From: Bos javanicus
Taxonomy: Eukaryota; Chordata; Mammalia; Artiodactyla; Bovidae
Assembly: GCF_032452875.1 (NCBI RefSeq)
Contig: NC_083876.1
Location: forward strand, 27,316,001 to 27,380,000
DNA length: 64,000 bases
Direction: 5' to 3'
A program made the position numbers and the translations under genes. A model generated the notes under the pieces. The model made no database searches, was not told where the DNA came from, and was given only the letters and a program-made list of their open reading frames with translations. Of this stretch, positions 9,871 through 20,687 are shown piece after piece; positions within the stretch are counted from its first letter, which is position 1, and each line of letters opens with the position of its first letter.

Positions 9871-10837
9871 TTGTGTAGATTTTCTAATGAAGATGCATTT
9901 CATTAAACAATATTTAAAACTCATACTTTATTAATATCACTATCCATCTTATCAGAAGAATCTTCAAAAGCTGTTAAACTAGTGGCAGAAACTCATTTTC
10001 CAAATCTCAAAAATCAGATTTTATCACAAATACAGTGAGCAGTCTTCCTTGAAGCAACAAGCTCACTTTGCCCATTTCCAGAAAAAAAAAGAAAAAAAAA
10101 AGCTGAAAATACCCAAGTCTACATAACTGTAGTTTGTAAATTGTTTTTCAAGCAAAAACTGATGACATGCTGATAATATGGAAAAAAAACAAAAACAAAA
10201 AACTTTTTGTTCAGTTTGCAACTCAAACAACTGCACAATATTTCCTTGAGACATCAAAAATACTTCAGTACACAAAGTGCTTTTTGCATCCATTCTGTTT
10301 TGTCAGAGAATATTAAAAAGATGTTAGATGTTTACTCAAGGGTTAAAGATTAACAAAATGTATAAATTTTACTACTTCAAGAATTTAACTGAAACTTTTT
10401 TTTTTAACTACACAGGTTGTGAATGCATGGTGATAAGCAACTCAGTGGCTAGTACAGTTTGGTGTCATTGCCTTGATTCATGCTAAGGTGACTAAACCAT
10501 CATTACTTTCTGCACCATCAGGACAAATGTCAAAGTGAACAAGGTAAATTATGTCTTGGTACTATTAGGAAAATAGTTTGACCCTCTGACTTCCTGAAAG
10601 AACATAAATCATACTTTGAGAACTGCCATGAGAAATAACAAGTAAATGAGTATACATTTAGATAGCATTTCTCATACCTTATATTATGGCTCTGATCTTA
10701 AATTATTGATTATTGAGAAGAGATATGAAAACACTATCTCCTTTAAATTACACATACCTATTTGTTAGGACACATTGACCGTTGGCAAAAACAGATGGAA
10801 GGATTTATGGGTAAATGCTCACAGTGTGTGTGCAAGC
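9871..10837. other. single-copy AT-rich DNA
   Basis: No repeat recognised apart from short A and T runs (10081-10101, 10388-10396). No exon-like frame is seen. Confidence 0.5.
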
Positions 10838-11160
10838 ATGAGAAAGGAAGAGAGACGGGGAGAGAGAGAGGGGGAGAGACAGAGAGACGAGGAGAGAGAG
10901 AGAAGGAGACAGAGAGACGGCGAAAGAGGGAGAGAAGGAGAGAGGGAGATACAAAGAGACACACACATAGAGAAACATATAGATAGAGACACAGAGGGAG
11001 ATACAGAGAGAGACACACACACACATAGAGAAACATACAGATAGAGACACAGAGAGAGACAGAGACAGCGAGAGCGATAGCAAGAGATACAGAGAGAGAG
11101 GAACACAGAGGGAATAAGAGAGAGAAAGACACAGAGAGAGCTAGAGAGAGAGAGATTGCA
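10838..11160 (+). repeat. purine-rich (GA)n / (CA) low-complexity tract
   Basis: About 320 bases dominated by GAGA with embedded ACACAC blocks. A longer motif (a CACATAGAGAAACATA block, then AGATAGAGACACAGA) recurs at about 10965 and 11024, so part of it is a higher-order repeat of about 60 bases. Minus-strand frames of 90-160 codons (10758-11249) are translations of this tract (Ser, Leu, Val, Cys), not proteins. Confidence 0.93.
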
Positions 11161-11166
11161 AACAAC

Positions 11167-12610
11167 TTAAAATGGATTAAAGATCTAAGTGTAAGACCAT
11201 AAACCGTAAAACTCTTACAGTAAAGTATAGGCACAATACTCTCTGACATAAATCATAGCAAAATTCTCTATGACCCACCTCCTAGGATAATGGGAGTAAA
11301 AACAAAAATAAACAAGAGAGATCTCATTAAACTTAAAAGCTTTTCCACAGCAAAGGAAACTATAAACGAGATGAAAAGACAACCCTCAGAATGGGAGAAA
11401 ATAACAACAAATGAAACAACTGACAGAAGAATTAATTTTCAAAATAGATAAGCAGCTGATGCATCTCAATACCAGAAAAACAAACCACCCACTCAAAAAG
11501 TGGGCAGAAGACCTCAGTAGACATTTCTCCAAAGAAGACATACAAATGGCTAAAAAACACGTGAAAAGATGCTCAACATTGCTCATTATCAGAGAAATGC
11601 AAATCAAAACTACAATGAAATATCACCTCACACTGGTCAGAATAGCCATCTTCAAAAACCTACAAGCAATAAATGCTGGAGAGGGCGTGGAGAAAACCCT
11701 CTTACACTGTTCATGGGAATGTAAATGATACAGCCACTATGGAGCACAGTATGGAGATTCCTTAAAAAAAAAATGGAATAAAACTGCCTTATGACCCAAC
11801 AACCCCACTACTGAGGATATATCCTAAGAAAACCATAATTGAAAAGACACATGTACCCCAATGTTCATTGCAGCACTATTTACAAGTTAGGACATGAAAG
11901 CAACCTAGATGTCCACTGACAGATGAATGGATAAAGAAGCTGTGGTACAAATATGGGCTTCCCTGGTAGCTCAGCTGGTAAAGAATCCCCCTGCAATGCA
12001 GGAGACCCCAGTTTGATTCCTGGTTGAGAAGATCCCCCTGAAGATGGGATAAGCTACCCACCCTAGTATTCTTGCGTTTCCCTGGTGGCCCAGATGGTAA
12101 AGAATCTGCCTGCAATGTGGGAGACCTGGGTTCAGTCCCTGGGTTGGGAAGATTCCCTGGAGGAAGGCATGGTAACCACTCCAACATTCTTCCATTGACA
12201 GATAAATGGATGAAGAAGTTGTGGTTCATATATACAATGGAATATTAGCCATAAAACAGAATGCAGTTGAGTCAGTTCTAGTGAGACAGATGAACCTAGA
12301 CAGACATGGCAAACAGATTGTGGACACAGGGCAGGGAAGGAAAGGGTGGGACGAATGGAGAGGGTGGCCTGGAAACATACACTACCATATTTAAAACAGA
12401 TAGCCAGTGGGCATTTGCTGTGTGATGCAGGGAGCTCACACTGGGGCCCCGTGACAACCTGGAGAGGTGAAATGGGGTAGGAGATGGGAGGGAGATTCAA
12501 GAGGGAGGGGACGCACATATACCTATAGCTGATTCATGTTGATGCACAGCGGAAACCAACACAGTACTGTAAAGCAATTATCCTTCAATTAAAAATAAAA
12601 TGTTAAAAAA
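11167..12610 (+). mobile_element. ruminant L1, 5'-truncated 3' end
   Basis: C-terminal ORF2 and 3'UTR of an L1: ATGGATTAAAGATCTAAGTG, GCAGAAGACCTCAGTAGACA, AAGATGCTCAACATTGCTCA and ATGTTCATTGCAGCACTATT, ending in an A-rich tail at 12610. A 16-base target duplication with two differences (11151-11166 and 12611-12626) fixes both ends. ORF2 is broken; the longest piece is 11411-11728. The L1 landed at the edge of the GA tract and is itself interrupted at 11955-12191. Confidence 0.92.
11955..12191 (+). mobile_element. tandem pair of truncated Bov-tA units inside L1
   Basis: Two head-to-tail Bov-tA copies, 11955-12075 and 12076-12191. Each starts with a TTCCCTGGT head and each stops at the same point, just after the (A/T)TTCTT of the A element. 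They are flanked by a 42-base direct repeat of L1 sequence (11913-11954 and 12192-12233, 36 of 42 match), which is unusually long for a target duplication. Confidence 0.85.
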
Positions 12611-12626
12611 AGAGACTGCAGACAAC

Positions 12627-13080
12627 ACAATGGATGATTTTTAAAAACCACTCAGTACCATTAAAAATAATAATAATACCTTTTGAATTAAAAAGCCCAC
12701 ACATAAAGCAACTGCACCTAACCATAAACTAATTTCTGTTTTCAGAGGTATAAAGAAGTGTGGAAATAGAGGGAAAGTCTGGAGTACCCGTTTGGCAATA
12801 GAACAATCTGTAGGTCTCAACGCAGAGGGAGAGGGAAGTGCATCACAAGGTGTGGAGTGGCAGGAGCAGCTGGTCCTCTTGAGCTGCCACCTAGCATTGC
12901 TTCTGTGCCTCTGTGAAGGGAACACCCGTTTGGTAGTAGGGTGAGCGGTTGAAGCAGACAACTCAAGACTTAGAATTTTCCTTAGAGTGTAATAATCACT
13001 TCTGATGACTGCTTGCCATTTATGCATACAAAACATAAGTTCTCGATATCAGCTGAAAATGTAAGGCCACTAGATAGCTA
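12627..13080. other. single-copy DNA
   Basis: No repeat recognised except a short AAT run (12665-12676). The 131-codon minus frame at 12641-13036 has no known domain. Confidence 0.5.
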
Positions 13081-13303
13081 CATGCCTTCCCAGGTGGTGT
13101 TAGTGGTAAAGAACCTGCCTGTCAATGCAGAAGACACAAGAGATGTGGGTTCAATCCTTGGGTTGGGAAGATCCCCTGGAGTAGGAAATGGCACCCCACT
13201 CCAGTGTTCTTGCCTGCAGAATCTGATGGACAGAGGAGTCTGGTGGGCTACAGTCCATAGGGTTGCAAAAAGTTGGATATGACTAAAGCAACTTAGCACC
13301 CAT
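13081..13303 (+). mobile_element. Bov-tA SINE (long-head subtype)
   Basis: Sense copy with the extra ACACAAGAGATGTGGGTTCA stretch in the tRNA-like head and the AAGCAACTTAGCACCCAT end. The same subtype occurs at 17869, 53045 and, antisense, at 58975. Confidence 0.9.
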
Positions 13304-13596
13304 ACATAAATACCTACAAAAATAAGTAGATTGGGCAATATTTAGAGAGAGACACAGAGAAGAGAGAAAGGCCCAGAGACAAGGGAAGCCCAGAGAGAAT
13401 ATGAGGAATAGGTACTTCAAATTTAACCAGAGAAGGCAAATAAAGCTTTCCATTTCAGAATTAAACCGTTGAGAGTAAGTTTGTGATCATCGTTAAGTTG
13501 ATATATCCAGTGGAGTCCAATAATGTAAATATTTTAATTCTTTAAAATTTTATTGAAAATTTTTCTTTCATATGCAGAAATATGAAAAGCATCTCT
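13304..13596. other. single-copy spacer
   Basis: Partly purine-rich (AGAGAGAGACACAGAGAAG at about 13344). No gene feature seen. Confidence 0.45.
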
Positions 13597-13675
13597 TTTA
13601 CATTTATTTTGATTGGAGGATAATTACTTTACAATATTGTAGTGGGCTCTGCCATACAGAAACATGAATTGGCCA
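13597..13675 (-). mobile_element. short L1 3' end
   Basis: Antisense L1 terminus: ATTTTGATTGGAGGATAATT, ACTTTACAATATTGTAGTGG and TCTGCCATACAGAAACATGA. More diverged than the other truncated ends, so older. No clear target duplication. Confidence 0.75.
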
Positions 13676-14929
13676 TAAAAGTACATGCACAAATCTCATG
13701 ACAAGCTTATCACCTTTTCTCGAAGAAGAGTCACAGCAATTGGCCATATGTCAATGTGCACATTTGCTGGAGTTACATATGCAGGCTAGGCCCTTGAAGG
13801 GTCCATCTGAGCATCAGCCCTGCTATTATTCCCCTGGCCTGCATTGAGTTCACCTGATCTGACTGGTCAAGTGTCAGTTTTAACGTTGCCAAGACAGCCA
13901 TTTAGCAGGGTCACTTTTCAGGATGACAAACACGAGACTTAAAGCTTGACCCAATTTCTACTTACTGATCATCTCCTTTAGAAGCAAGGGGATAAGCAAG
14001 AGTTTTTATAAACATGCATCCAAGCAAACATGCTTTGCCACAATCCCCGAGACCTCTAAAATTACTGACTGGAGGTTGGTCCTCATAATGGGATTTGTGC
14101 TGATTCTCTGAAACTGCTTCACACAGGCCATTTCCTCTCTTACCCGAGGGCTCTAGGGCAAACTGAGTTCTTTAGGGAATCAAAAATACAATGCCTTTCA
14201 CATTTACTATGATTCTCAAATACTTTACAAAGAGACATACATAATATTGAGCTCTATTTTTCTAAAAGAAGTCAGGACCTATGACTACCAGCTTCCCTTT
14301 GAACAAAAGTGTTTACATTTTGTCTGGTTTGTACACTGGTTGTACTCTTTGGTCGTTAAGAAAAAAAGGAACTGAAGCTTGTAAACATACGCTGGGCTGG
14401 CAGGCAGCGGCAACCGAGTGCAGAGGAAAGATGAGCGGGCGTGAGATGAAAGATCGCATTTCCCAGTTGACACCGTTCAAAGCATCTGACCAAAGCAGAG
14501 CCATTGGAGAGCTCAAGTTAAAAAAAAAAAAAAGAAAGAAAGAAAACAGTATTCTTCACCCTGGGTATACCTTCTGCCCTGGACTGACCTGTGGGTCATC
14601 ACTGGGTCAGCACGGCCAGCAGGACGTGATGGACAGGGGGTTTTAAATAGGGTATGGTCCTATGCACCATTGTCTATTTGCTCTTTATTGAATTATCAGG
14701 TGCACAACTCCCTTTCAGTCTTTCTCTATTCATTTCTTTTTAACCTATAAACCCCAAATTCAAAGCCCCAGAGACACGAGGACATGGAGTTGGCGGGTCA
14801 ATGGAATGGAGACTCTCCAGTGCCCTTCTTTCCTGTGTTCCCTGTGTTCGGACAAATAGATTCAAAAGTCACTGGTACACTGATCCAACTTGCTCTTCTG
14901 AATCTGAACAAAAAAGTCAATAAAGATGA
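13676..14929. other. repeat-free stretch, possible regulatory DNA
   Basis: About 1.25 kb with balanced composition and no transposon recognised, flanked by repeat-rich DNA. It contains an A-run with GAAA repeats (14519-14546). A 121-codon frame at 14281-14646 (Lys-rich middle encoded by that A-run) has no domain, weak start context and no splice support; I do not call it a gene. Confidence 0.45.
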
Positions 14930-15105
14930 CAGGCTCTAGAGTCAAACTGTCTGGTTCAACTTCCAGTTGGTTCACATACTTACTAACTAGGTAACCTTAG
15001 AAGAGCTACAGTCAAGTCTGTAAAGCCTAATGGCCCCATCTGTAAAATGGGGATAATGAATACCTTGGGGCAGAGGATTACATGAGTTACTGTAAGTGCT
15101 TAACT
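14930..15105 (+). mobile_element. MIR SINE
   Basis: Nearly full MIR in sense: GGCTCTAGAGTCAAACTGTC, TACTTACTAACTAGGTAACC, CATCTGTAAAATGGGGATAA and TTACATGAGTTACTGTAAGT. The order matches the MIR consensus. Confidence 0.88.
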
Positions 15106-15121
15106 TGTCAATTATTGTTAG

Positions 15122-15186
15122 TTAAGAAAGAAAGAGGAGAGGGAGGAGGGTGAGGAACAGGAACAGGGAGTGGGAGAGAGGACAAG
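15122..15186 (+). repeat. purine-rich low-complexity tract
   Basis: GAAAGAAAGAGGAGAGGGAG-type sequence with almost no pyrimidine for about 60 bases. Confidence 0.75.
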
Positions 15187-15286
15187 CACATTCTACCAAA
15201 CAGCCTTTAATTGCAATTTGGTAAAATGAATTCAATTTCCCACTTATTCTATGATAAATTCAGAGATACACTTGGTATATAATATG

Positions 15287-15494
15287 TGTGTGTGCTCAGT
15301 CCCATCCAATTCTGTGACCCCATGGACTATAGCCTTCCAGGCTCCTCTGTACATGGAATTGTCCAGGTAAGAATACTGGAGTGGGTTGCCATTTCCTACA
15401 CCAGGGGATCGTCTCAACTCAGGGATCAAACCATGTCTCTGGAGTCTCCTGGATTGACAGTGGATTCTTTATCACTGTACCACCTGGGAAGCCC
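15287..15494 (-). mobile_element. Bov-tA SINE
   Basis: Antisense copy from GTGTGCTCAGTCCCATCCAA to CACCTGGGAAGCC. Its 3' side abuts a TA/CA microsatellite, so target duplications cannot be resolved. Confidence 0.9.
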
Positions 15495-15496
15495 TG

Positions 15497-15541
15497 TATG
15501 TATATACATATATTATATATTATATATACACACACACACAA
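15497..15541. repeat. (TA)n(CA)n microsatellite
   Basis: TATATACATATATTATATAT followed by ACACACACACAC. Short, likely polymorphic. Confidence 0.85.
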
Positions 15542-15677
15542 TAAAGACACACTCAAATATAACTTTAAAAAGCACATATTGCAAAATAGCTATGATAAAA
15601 CCTAAATATTTACTAAACTCCAACCAGAAGCTATGCCAATAACCAAGTAGAAGGGATAATGCCCACATGCTTTAAGT

Positions 15678-15905
15678 TAGTGGTTTTCACAATTTTTTTT
15701 TAACTAAAGTCCACCAAATATAGACTTTTTATGAACAAGAATTTTAAAACATGAAAACGAAGTTTCAAAAACCATTACATTTGTTTAATGTTTCATTCTA
15801 AAACATATCATTCGGTCTACTTTGATAGTTTTCAGTTTCATTTCAAAAAATGTGGTTATGACTCAATGAATTGATACTATGATTATCAATCACAATTCAT
15901 GATAT
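15678..15905. mobile_element. old hAT-like non-autonomous DNA transposon (tentative)
   Basis: Starts TAGTGGTTTTCACAATTTTT and later has ATGTGGTTATGACTCAATGA before ATCACAATTCATGA. This order resembles a mammal-wide hAT MITE whose ends carry GTGGTTCTCAAAC. Recognised by layout only. Confidence 0.4.
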
Positions 15906-16372
15906 GTATATTTTAACTTTAATCCATGTTCTCAGAGTGGTTAGAATTCTTAGACATGGCCTAAACAGGAATAAACCCTAAGGCAGTAAAACTTACTAAC
16001 ATTGATGCCAGAGATTTTAAGGGATACCAAAAACCCTCTTTTGTTGGTGAAATAACAATTGTCCAGTATAAGTGGTTGGGAGATGCCCTGCCCTTCCATC
16101 AGTCTGGCAGTGTATAGATCTCCATTAGTCCTGGGTCCAAGTCAACAATGATTTTTCACAACATACACTGCTTTGTAAGCACTGCAGTTGGCTCTTCTTT
16201 TCATAATGCAAGTGTTTAACTTAAGCTTTGATTGCCAAGGCATCCACATCAAAGAGGCACCCACTTCAAAGATGGCTATCTTGAACACAGTCTCAGCTCT
16301 GGACTAGATAACGAGACAGGCTACCCACCCAAGTGGTCCAAATTTGCTCAGGACAATTAACTATAGCTACTT
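15906..16372. other. single-copy DNA
   Basis: No repeat or coding feature recognised. Confidence 0.5.
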
Positions 16373-16595
16373 TGCATGCTAAGTCACTACAGTCAGGTCC
16401 AACTCTTTGCGAGCCTATGGGCTGTAGCCCACCAGGCTCTTCTGCCTATGGGATTCTCCAGGCAAAAATACTGGAGTGGGTTGCCATGCCCTCCTCCAGG
16501 GGATCTTCCCAACCTAAGTATCAAATCCACATCTCCTCCATTTCTGGAGATCCACTGCAGGTGGATATTTTACCACTGAGCCACCAGTGAAGCCC
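16373..16595 (-). mobile_element. Bov-tA SINE
   Basis: Antisense, from TGCATGCTAAGTCACTACAG through ATACTGGAGTGGGTTGCCAT to CACCAGTGAAGCCC. Several substitutions and a 15-20 base insertion in the head mark it as old. Confidence 0.88.
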
Positions 16596-16659
16596 GACAG
16601 TTTTACTGACAACATTTTGTTGAGAACCTTGGAATGACTTCTGGTTTCTACTGCCCACA

Positions 16660-17100
16660 CCTTCTTCTGATAACTGAACTTTTTCCTTACAGGGAGCCGA
16701 GTCCTGCTCTCATTAGTCCATTCAGTTGAGAGAGCCTGACCCCACTCTCAGCTTCAGGCAGGTGTGTGCACACTGGAGCACTTCATTCTGCCAGGTCCCA
16801 TTAGTGGCAACCATAGTACTTTTGCAAAAACAATTAGAAAAAGATAGCCCTGGCTTTGCGGGTACTAAGGACATAACTCTGCTGGGTCTTAGAGGAAAGG
16901 ACAGTAAAGGGGAAGAAGAGTGATTTCTAATATTCTTTCATACAGCTTTACTGCATACAGCTTTACTGCCTCAGCAGGACCTAATGCCAATTTTCCTCTT
17001 AAACTTCTTAGTTTGTGAGCCAATAAAAATTTTGCCTTTTACATTTTCAGCTAAATTTGAGCTGTGTTTCTATCACTGGAAACTGAAGGAGTACTAACAC
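16660..17100 (+). mobile_element. possible old LTR fragment
   Basis: The end of this block, TAGTTTGTGAGCCAATAAAA, ATTTGAGCTGTGTTTCTATC and ACTGGAAACTGAAGGAGTAC, resembles the 3' portion of an old mammalian LTR with its AATAAA signal. The family is not identified and the 5' limit is a guess. A 15-base unit CATACAGCTTTACTG is tandemly duplicated at 16939-16968. Confidence 0.35.
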
Positions 17101-17304
17101 AACCCTTCTGTATCGTGCTCCCTATGGCTTATAAAATGAAATTCCAAAATTGTTGTGACAATCCTTGCCCTGCTCAATCTAGATTAGAGCCCCTCAACCA
17201 CTATCTCACACAAATTCTGGGACCTCCATCTCAGTTTGCTCACCACTGCTTGAAAAAAAAACTGTGCTGAAAACATGCTCAAGAGATTGCTCTTCCTGGG
17301 ATAT
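17101..17304. other. single-copy spacer
   Basis: Nothing recognised. Its last 13 bases are the left target duplication of the SINE at 17305. Confidence 0.5.
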
Positions 17305-17510
17305 TTGTTGTGGCTGCTGTTTAGTCACTCAATTTGTGACCCCAGGGACTGTAGCCCTCCGGGCTCCTCTGACCATGGAATTTCCCAGGCAAGGATACCG
17401 GCGTCATTTGCCATTCCCTTCTCCAGGGGATCTTCTCAACCCAGGGATCAAACCCGTGTGCCCTGCATTGGCATATGGATTCTTTACCACTGAGCCGCCA
17501 GGGAAGCCCC
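17305..17510 (-). mobile_element. Bov-tA SINE
   Basis: Antisense SINE ending in CGCCAGGGAAGCCCC. Target duplication CTTCCTGGGATAT / CTCCCTGGGATAT at 17292-17304 and 17511-17523 (12 of 13). Confidence 0.94.
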
Positions 17511-17868
17511 CTCCCTGGGATATGTTCCTGTGTAAATTCCAGCTGTTCTGAAAGTCCATGCAAAATGTGCACCTCCTTTGTAAAACTCTCAGCCACTCTT
17601 GCCCTAGGGAGCACCCTAGAGCTTCCTCCTTAAACACTGTTAGGTTTTTACAGCCTACAGAGGGACAACCTAAAGTAAATTCTACACGAACAACACATAA
17701 GAGCAGCATTTCTAACAGATTAATCTTTTGGGAGTGTTAGGATGGATGAGCGGGGAAAGAAAAAGGGGAACTTTTAGGAGTCTATCACAGGGGTCTTGGT
17801 GTGAGAGGGCAAAGGCTTGTCTCAAAGAGTGACAGCAAGGGCCAAGAGGAAACAGTTGTAAGGGTGCA

Positions 17869-18052
17869 ACGCCAATGAAGAGATGTAAGAGATGTGGGTT
17901 CAATACCTGGGTGGGGAAGATCCCCTAGAGAACGGCATGGCAACCCACTCCAGTGTTTTTGCCTGGAGAATCCCATGGACAAAGGAGCCTGGCACGCTAT
18001 GGTCCATGGTGTTGCACAGAGTAGGACACGACTGAAGTGACTTAGCACACAT
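17869..18052 (+). mobile_element. Bov-tA SINE, 5'-truncated long-head subtype
   Basis: Starts inside the head (CAACGCCAATGAAGAGATGT) and runs through CCCACTCCAGTGTTTTTGCC to GACTTAGCACACATG. The beginning of the tRNA-like head is missing. Confidence 0.88.
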
Positions 18053-18642
18053 GTATAACATGTATAACACAAGTATATATCATTTTAAAATAAAGTTTAA
18101 ACATGCTAACTGGTTCCTAAGAAAGATATTTATAGTAGTATGCTTTAGATATTTGCTAATATTCCACGTGATCATTCCATACATTTTTTTTTCCAGAAAT
18201 GTTAGCAAGGGTATTCAGGGAAGAATTCATCTAAATCAGGTAAGTGGAAACATGTTATTCTGTTTTTCTGAACATTCTTTTCATCTTTGTTGACTTTAAC
18301 AGACTGGTTGATCAATTTCAGTTCTTTCACTCCCTCTCCCTCTTCTGTCTGTCTTCCTTTTTAGTTTTCTTTCCTCCTTTTGAACTTCCCTCCTGTTTTG
18401 GGTTTTATTTCTAGCAAGTACTCAAGTAAGTGCTTTTCTTTCTCAAATGCATATTTGAGTGCACTTGGGGTTTCTTTCTCTTCACTAAAGATCAATCACA
18501 TAACCAGATATTTGGAGATAAAAAGACATTCTGATTGGTTCTTCATGCATCTGAACAGAACCACAACTATACCATCCAGGTGGCTACAACAGGCCCTTGA
18601 AGGAAACTTGAGATGGGCATAGCAACCAAAAAGTCCTTTCCA
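18053..18642. other. single-copy DNA, pyrimidine-rich in part
   Basis: A CT-rich section at about 18318-18395. No repeat family or gene recognised. Confidence 0.5.
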
Positions 18643-18894
18643 AGCCCACTCCAGTTGCCCGGAAAATCCCATGGATGGAGGAGCCTGGTAGGCTGCAGTC
18701 CATGGGGTCGCTAAGAGTCACACATGACTGAGCGACTTCACTTTCACTTTCCACTTTCATGCATTGGAGAAGGAAATGGCAACCCACTCCAGTGTTCTTG
18801 CTGGGAGAATCCCATGGATGGAGAAGCCTGGTAGGCTGCAGTCCATGGGGTCGCACAGAGTCGGACATGACTGAAGCGACTTAGCAGCAGCAGC
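18643..18894 (+). mobile_element. Bov-A2 SINE, slightly 5'-truncated
   Basis: Lacks the first bases of monomer 1 (starts CCCACTCCAGTTGCCCGGAA), with complete linker and second monomer, ending in a (GCA)n tail. Confidence 0.92.
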
Positions 18895-20333
18895 AAGATA
18901 TTAAAGGTGGCTCATATCCCCAGTCTGAAAAATCATTTACCTAACAAAGTTAGTGACTAAGAAATTAGCAGATATTACTACATGCTTGAGAATTAGCTCA
19001 ATATTTTAGTCAAAATTAAGGACATGCATGCAAAAACTCCACACACTTTCTCCATGAACTTTCAGCTCTAGTCAGAATTAGAATTTCCTATCTCAATTTC
19101 CAGTCTAGATCTCTATGCTGTCTTTGAAGTCTAAAGCGCTGGCCAAAGCCTGATCATGACTGGCTCCCTCACTGATATCTAGGCATCATAGTATGTCCCA
19201 TTGCTGACATCCATAGACTTGCTGGAACCCCTGTAGCTGTACTGCTGCTCTGAGATGGGGTGCCCTTTGTACACTGTCTGAGTCACTTTTGTGCTCCTCT
19301 GAAATCTGTAGGCGGAGGCTGCAGGCACTTACCTTCCCCACAAAACTCATCTGCTTTGACCTACAGAGTATATTTTGAGTCATCCCCATGCAGTCTGCCC
19401 CATCTATCTGGTCTTAGTCACATGTCTTGTCAGTGTCCATAGGGATAGGACACCTAGATCAGCAAAACAATACCAGACACATATTGGGTAATTCACAGAA
19501 AAATATTTGGTAAATAATTGCATTCCATCAGAAAGTTCTGAACAAGCTTGATGTTACCAAAGATGAGAATGTCAACTGATAGCAGATGGTGGTATTTGGG
19601 CTCTTTCATGTTGAGCACATATTAATAATCTGTATGCATATATAGCCATGGCAAGAATACATTAATTTGGAATATATAGAGTCATTCCAAATTACTCAGA
19701 AACCATAACACACGTAAGTGTCCAAACTTGTGCCATCAATTAATAAGTCTATGAAAATTTGACTCTGGATCTCTATTTACATCTCTGATATCACCACCTT
19801 TTCAGAGATGACAATGAAACAAATTTTTGTGCTTCATGTTGTTCTTTTAAATAGTAAAGGGTCATTTCTGTAAGAAGAGTGGGATTTGTCTGCCTTGGAT
19901 CAAGAAAAGATATCAAAATAATTCTGAAAGAAGTGTGGAGAGAAAGTCTAACCATGAATTCATTTTACCTACTTGGCTAACACAAAGCTCCAAACAGAGC
20001 CACTCATCCTTATGTTCTTTATAACTCATATCAGAGCTTAAGTTGGTTCAGCATGCCAGCAAAGCCCTGTTCAAATCTTAGAATGCCATGTGGGCAGTTC
20101 AAAGCCTGCCAAAGCCTATTTATAATCCATCTGAAGGCTCGTCTCATTCTCAGTGGATTTGCAAATTCAAACACAGTATAATACTGCAAAGGTCGTCAAT
20201 TCTCTCACTGTTTTTCATGATAATTCTTTTTTTTGCAATAAGCAGAAAAAAGAAACTTAGCACTTCTGAGCAAAACAGCAGTAAATGAAAACGAGAATTG
20301 TACTCAGGCCAGGTTTTGAACCACCTGAAAGTA
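18895..20333. other. repeat-free single-copy DNA
   Basis: About 1.4 kb without a recognised transposon. On the minus strand, 19328-19179 is a 49-codon open tail ending in TAG with a protein-like Ser/Tyr-rich composition. It is described in the findings but not called as a gene. Confidence 0.5.
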
Positions 20334-20570
20334 CTTTGGCCACCTCATGTGAAGAGTTGACTCATTGGAAAAGACTCTGATGCTGGGAGGGATTGGGGGC
20401 ACGAGGAGAAGGGGACGACAGAAGATGAGATGGCTGGATGGCATCACTGACTTGATGGACGTGAGTCTGAGAGAACTCCGGGAGTTGGTGATGGACAGGG
20501 AGGCCTGGCGTGCTGTGATTCATGGGGTCGCAAAGAGTCAGACATGACTGAGCAACTGAACTGAACTGCC
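20334..20570 (+). mobile_element. BovB LINE 3' end
   Basis: Sense 3' end with CACCTCATGTG and GGGAGGGATTGGGGG, the younger-group markers, ending in GAACTGAACTG. A weak 6-base AAAGTA duplication flanks it (20328-20333, 20571-20576). Confidence 0.9.
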
Positions 20571-20687
20571 AAAGTAACACGGGTAGAACCTAAATTATAG
20601 GGCCAAAGCATATTTACAGAAGACTCATTTTGTAATGATATGAAGAATGGATTATGGGCGGGGGTAACATTTTAAAAAATAAATAAG

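Noticed and set aside
10758..11249. Minus-strand open frame of 163 codons
   Set aside because: It translates the GA/CA low-complexity tract; Ser/Leu/Val/Cys-only content and overlapping frames of similar length show it is not a protein.
14281..14646. 121-codon plus-strand frame as a gene
   Set aside because: Its centre is an A-run encoding lysines; no domain, no splice signals and no family resemblance.
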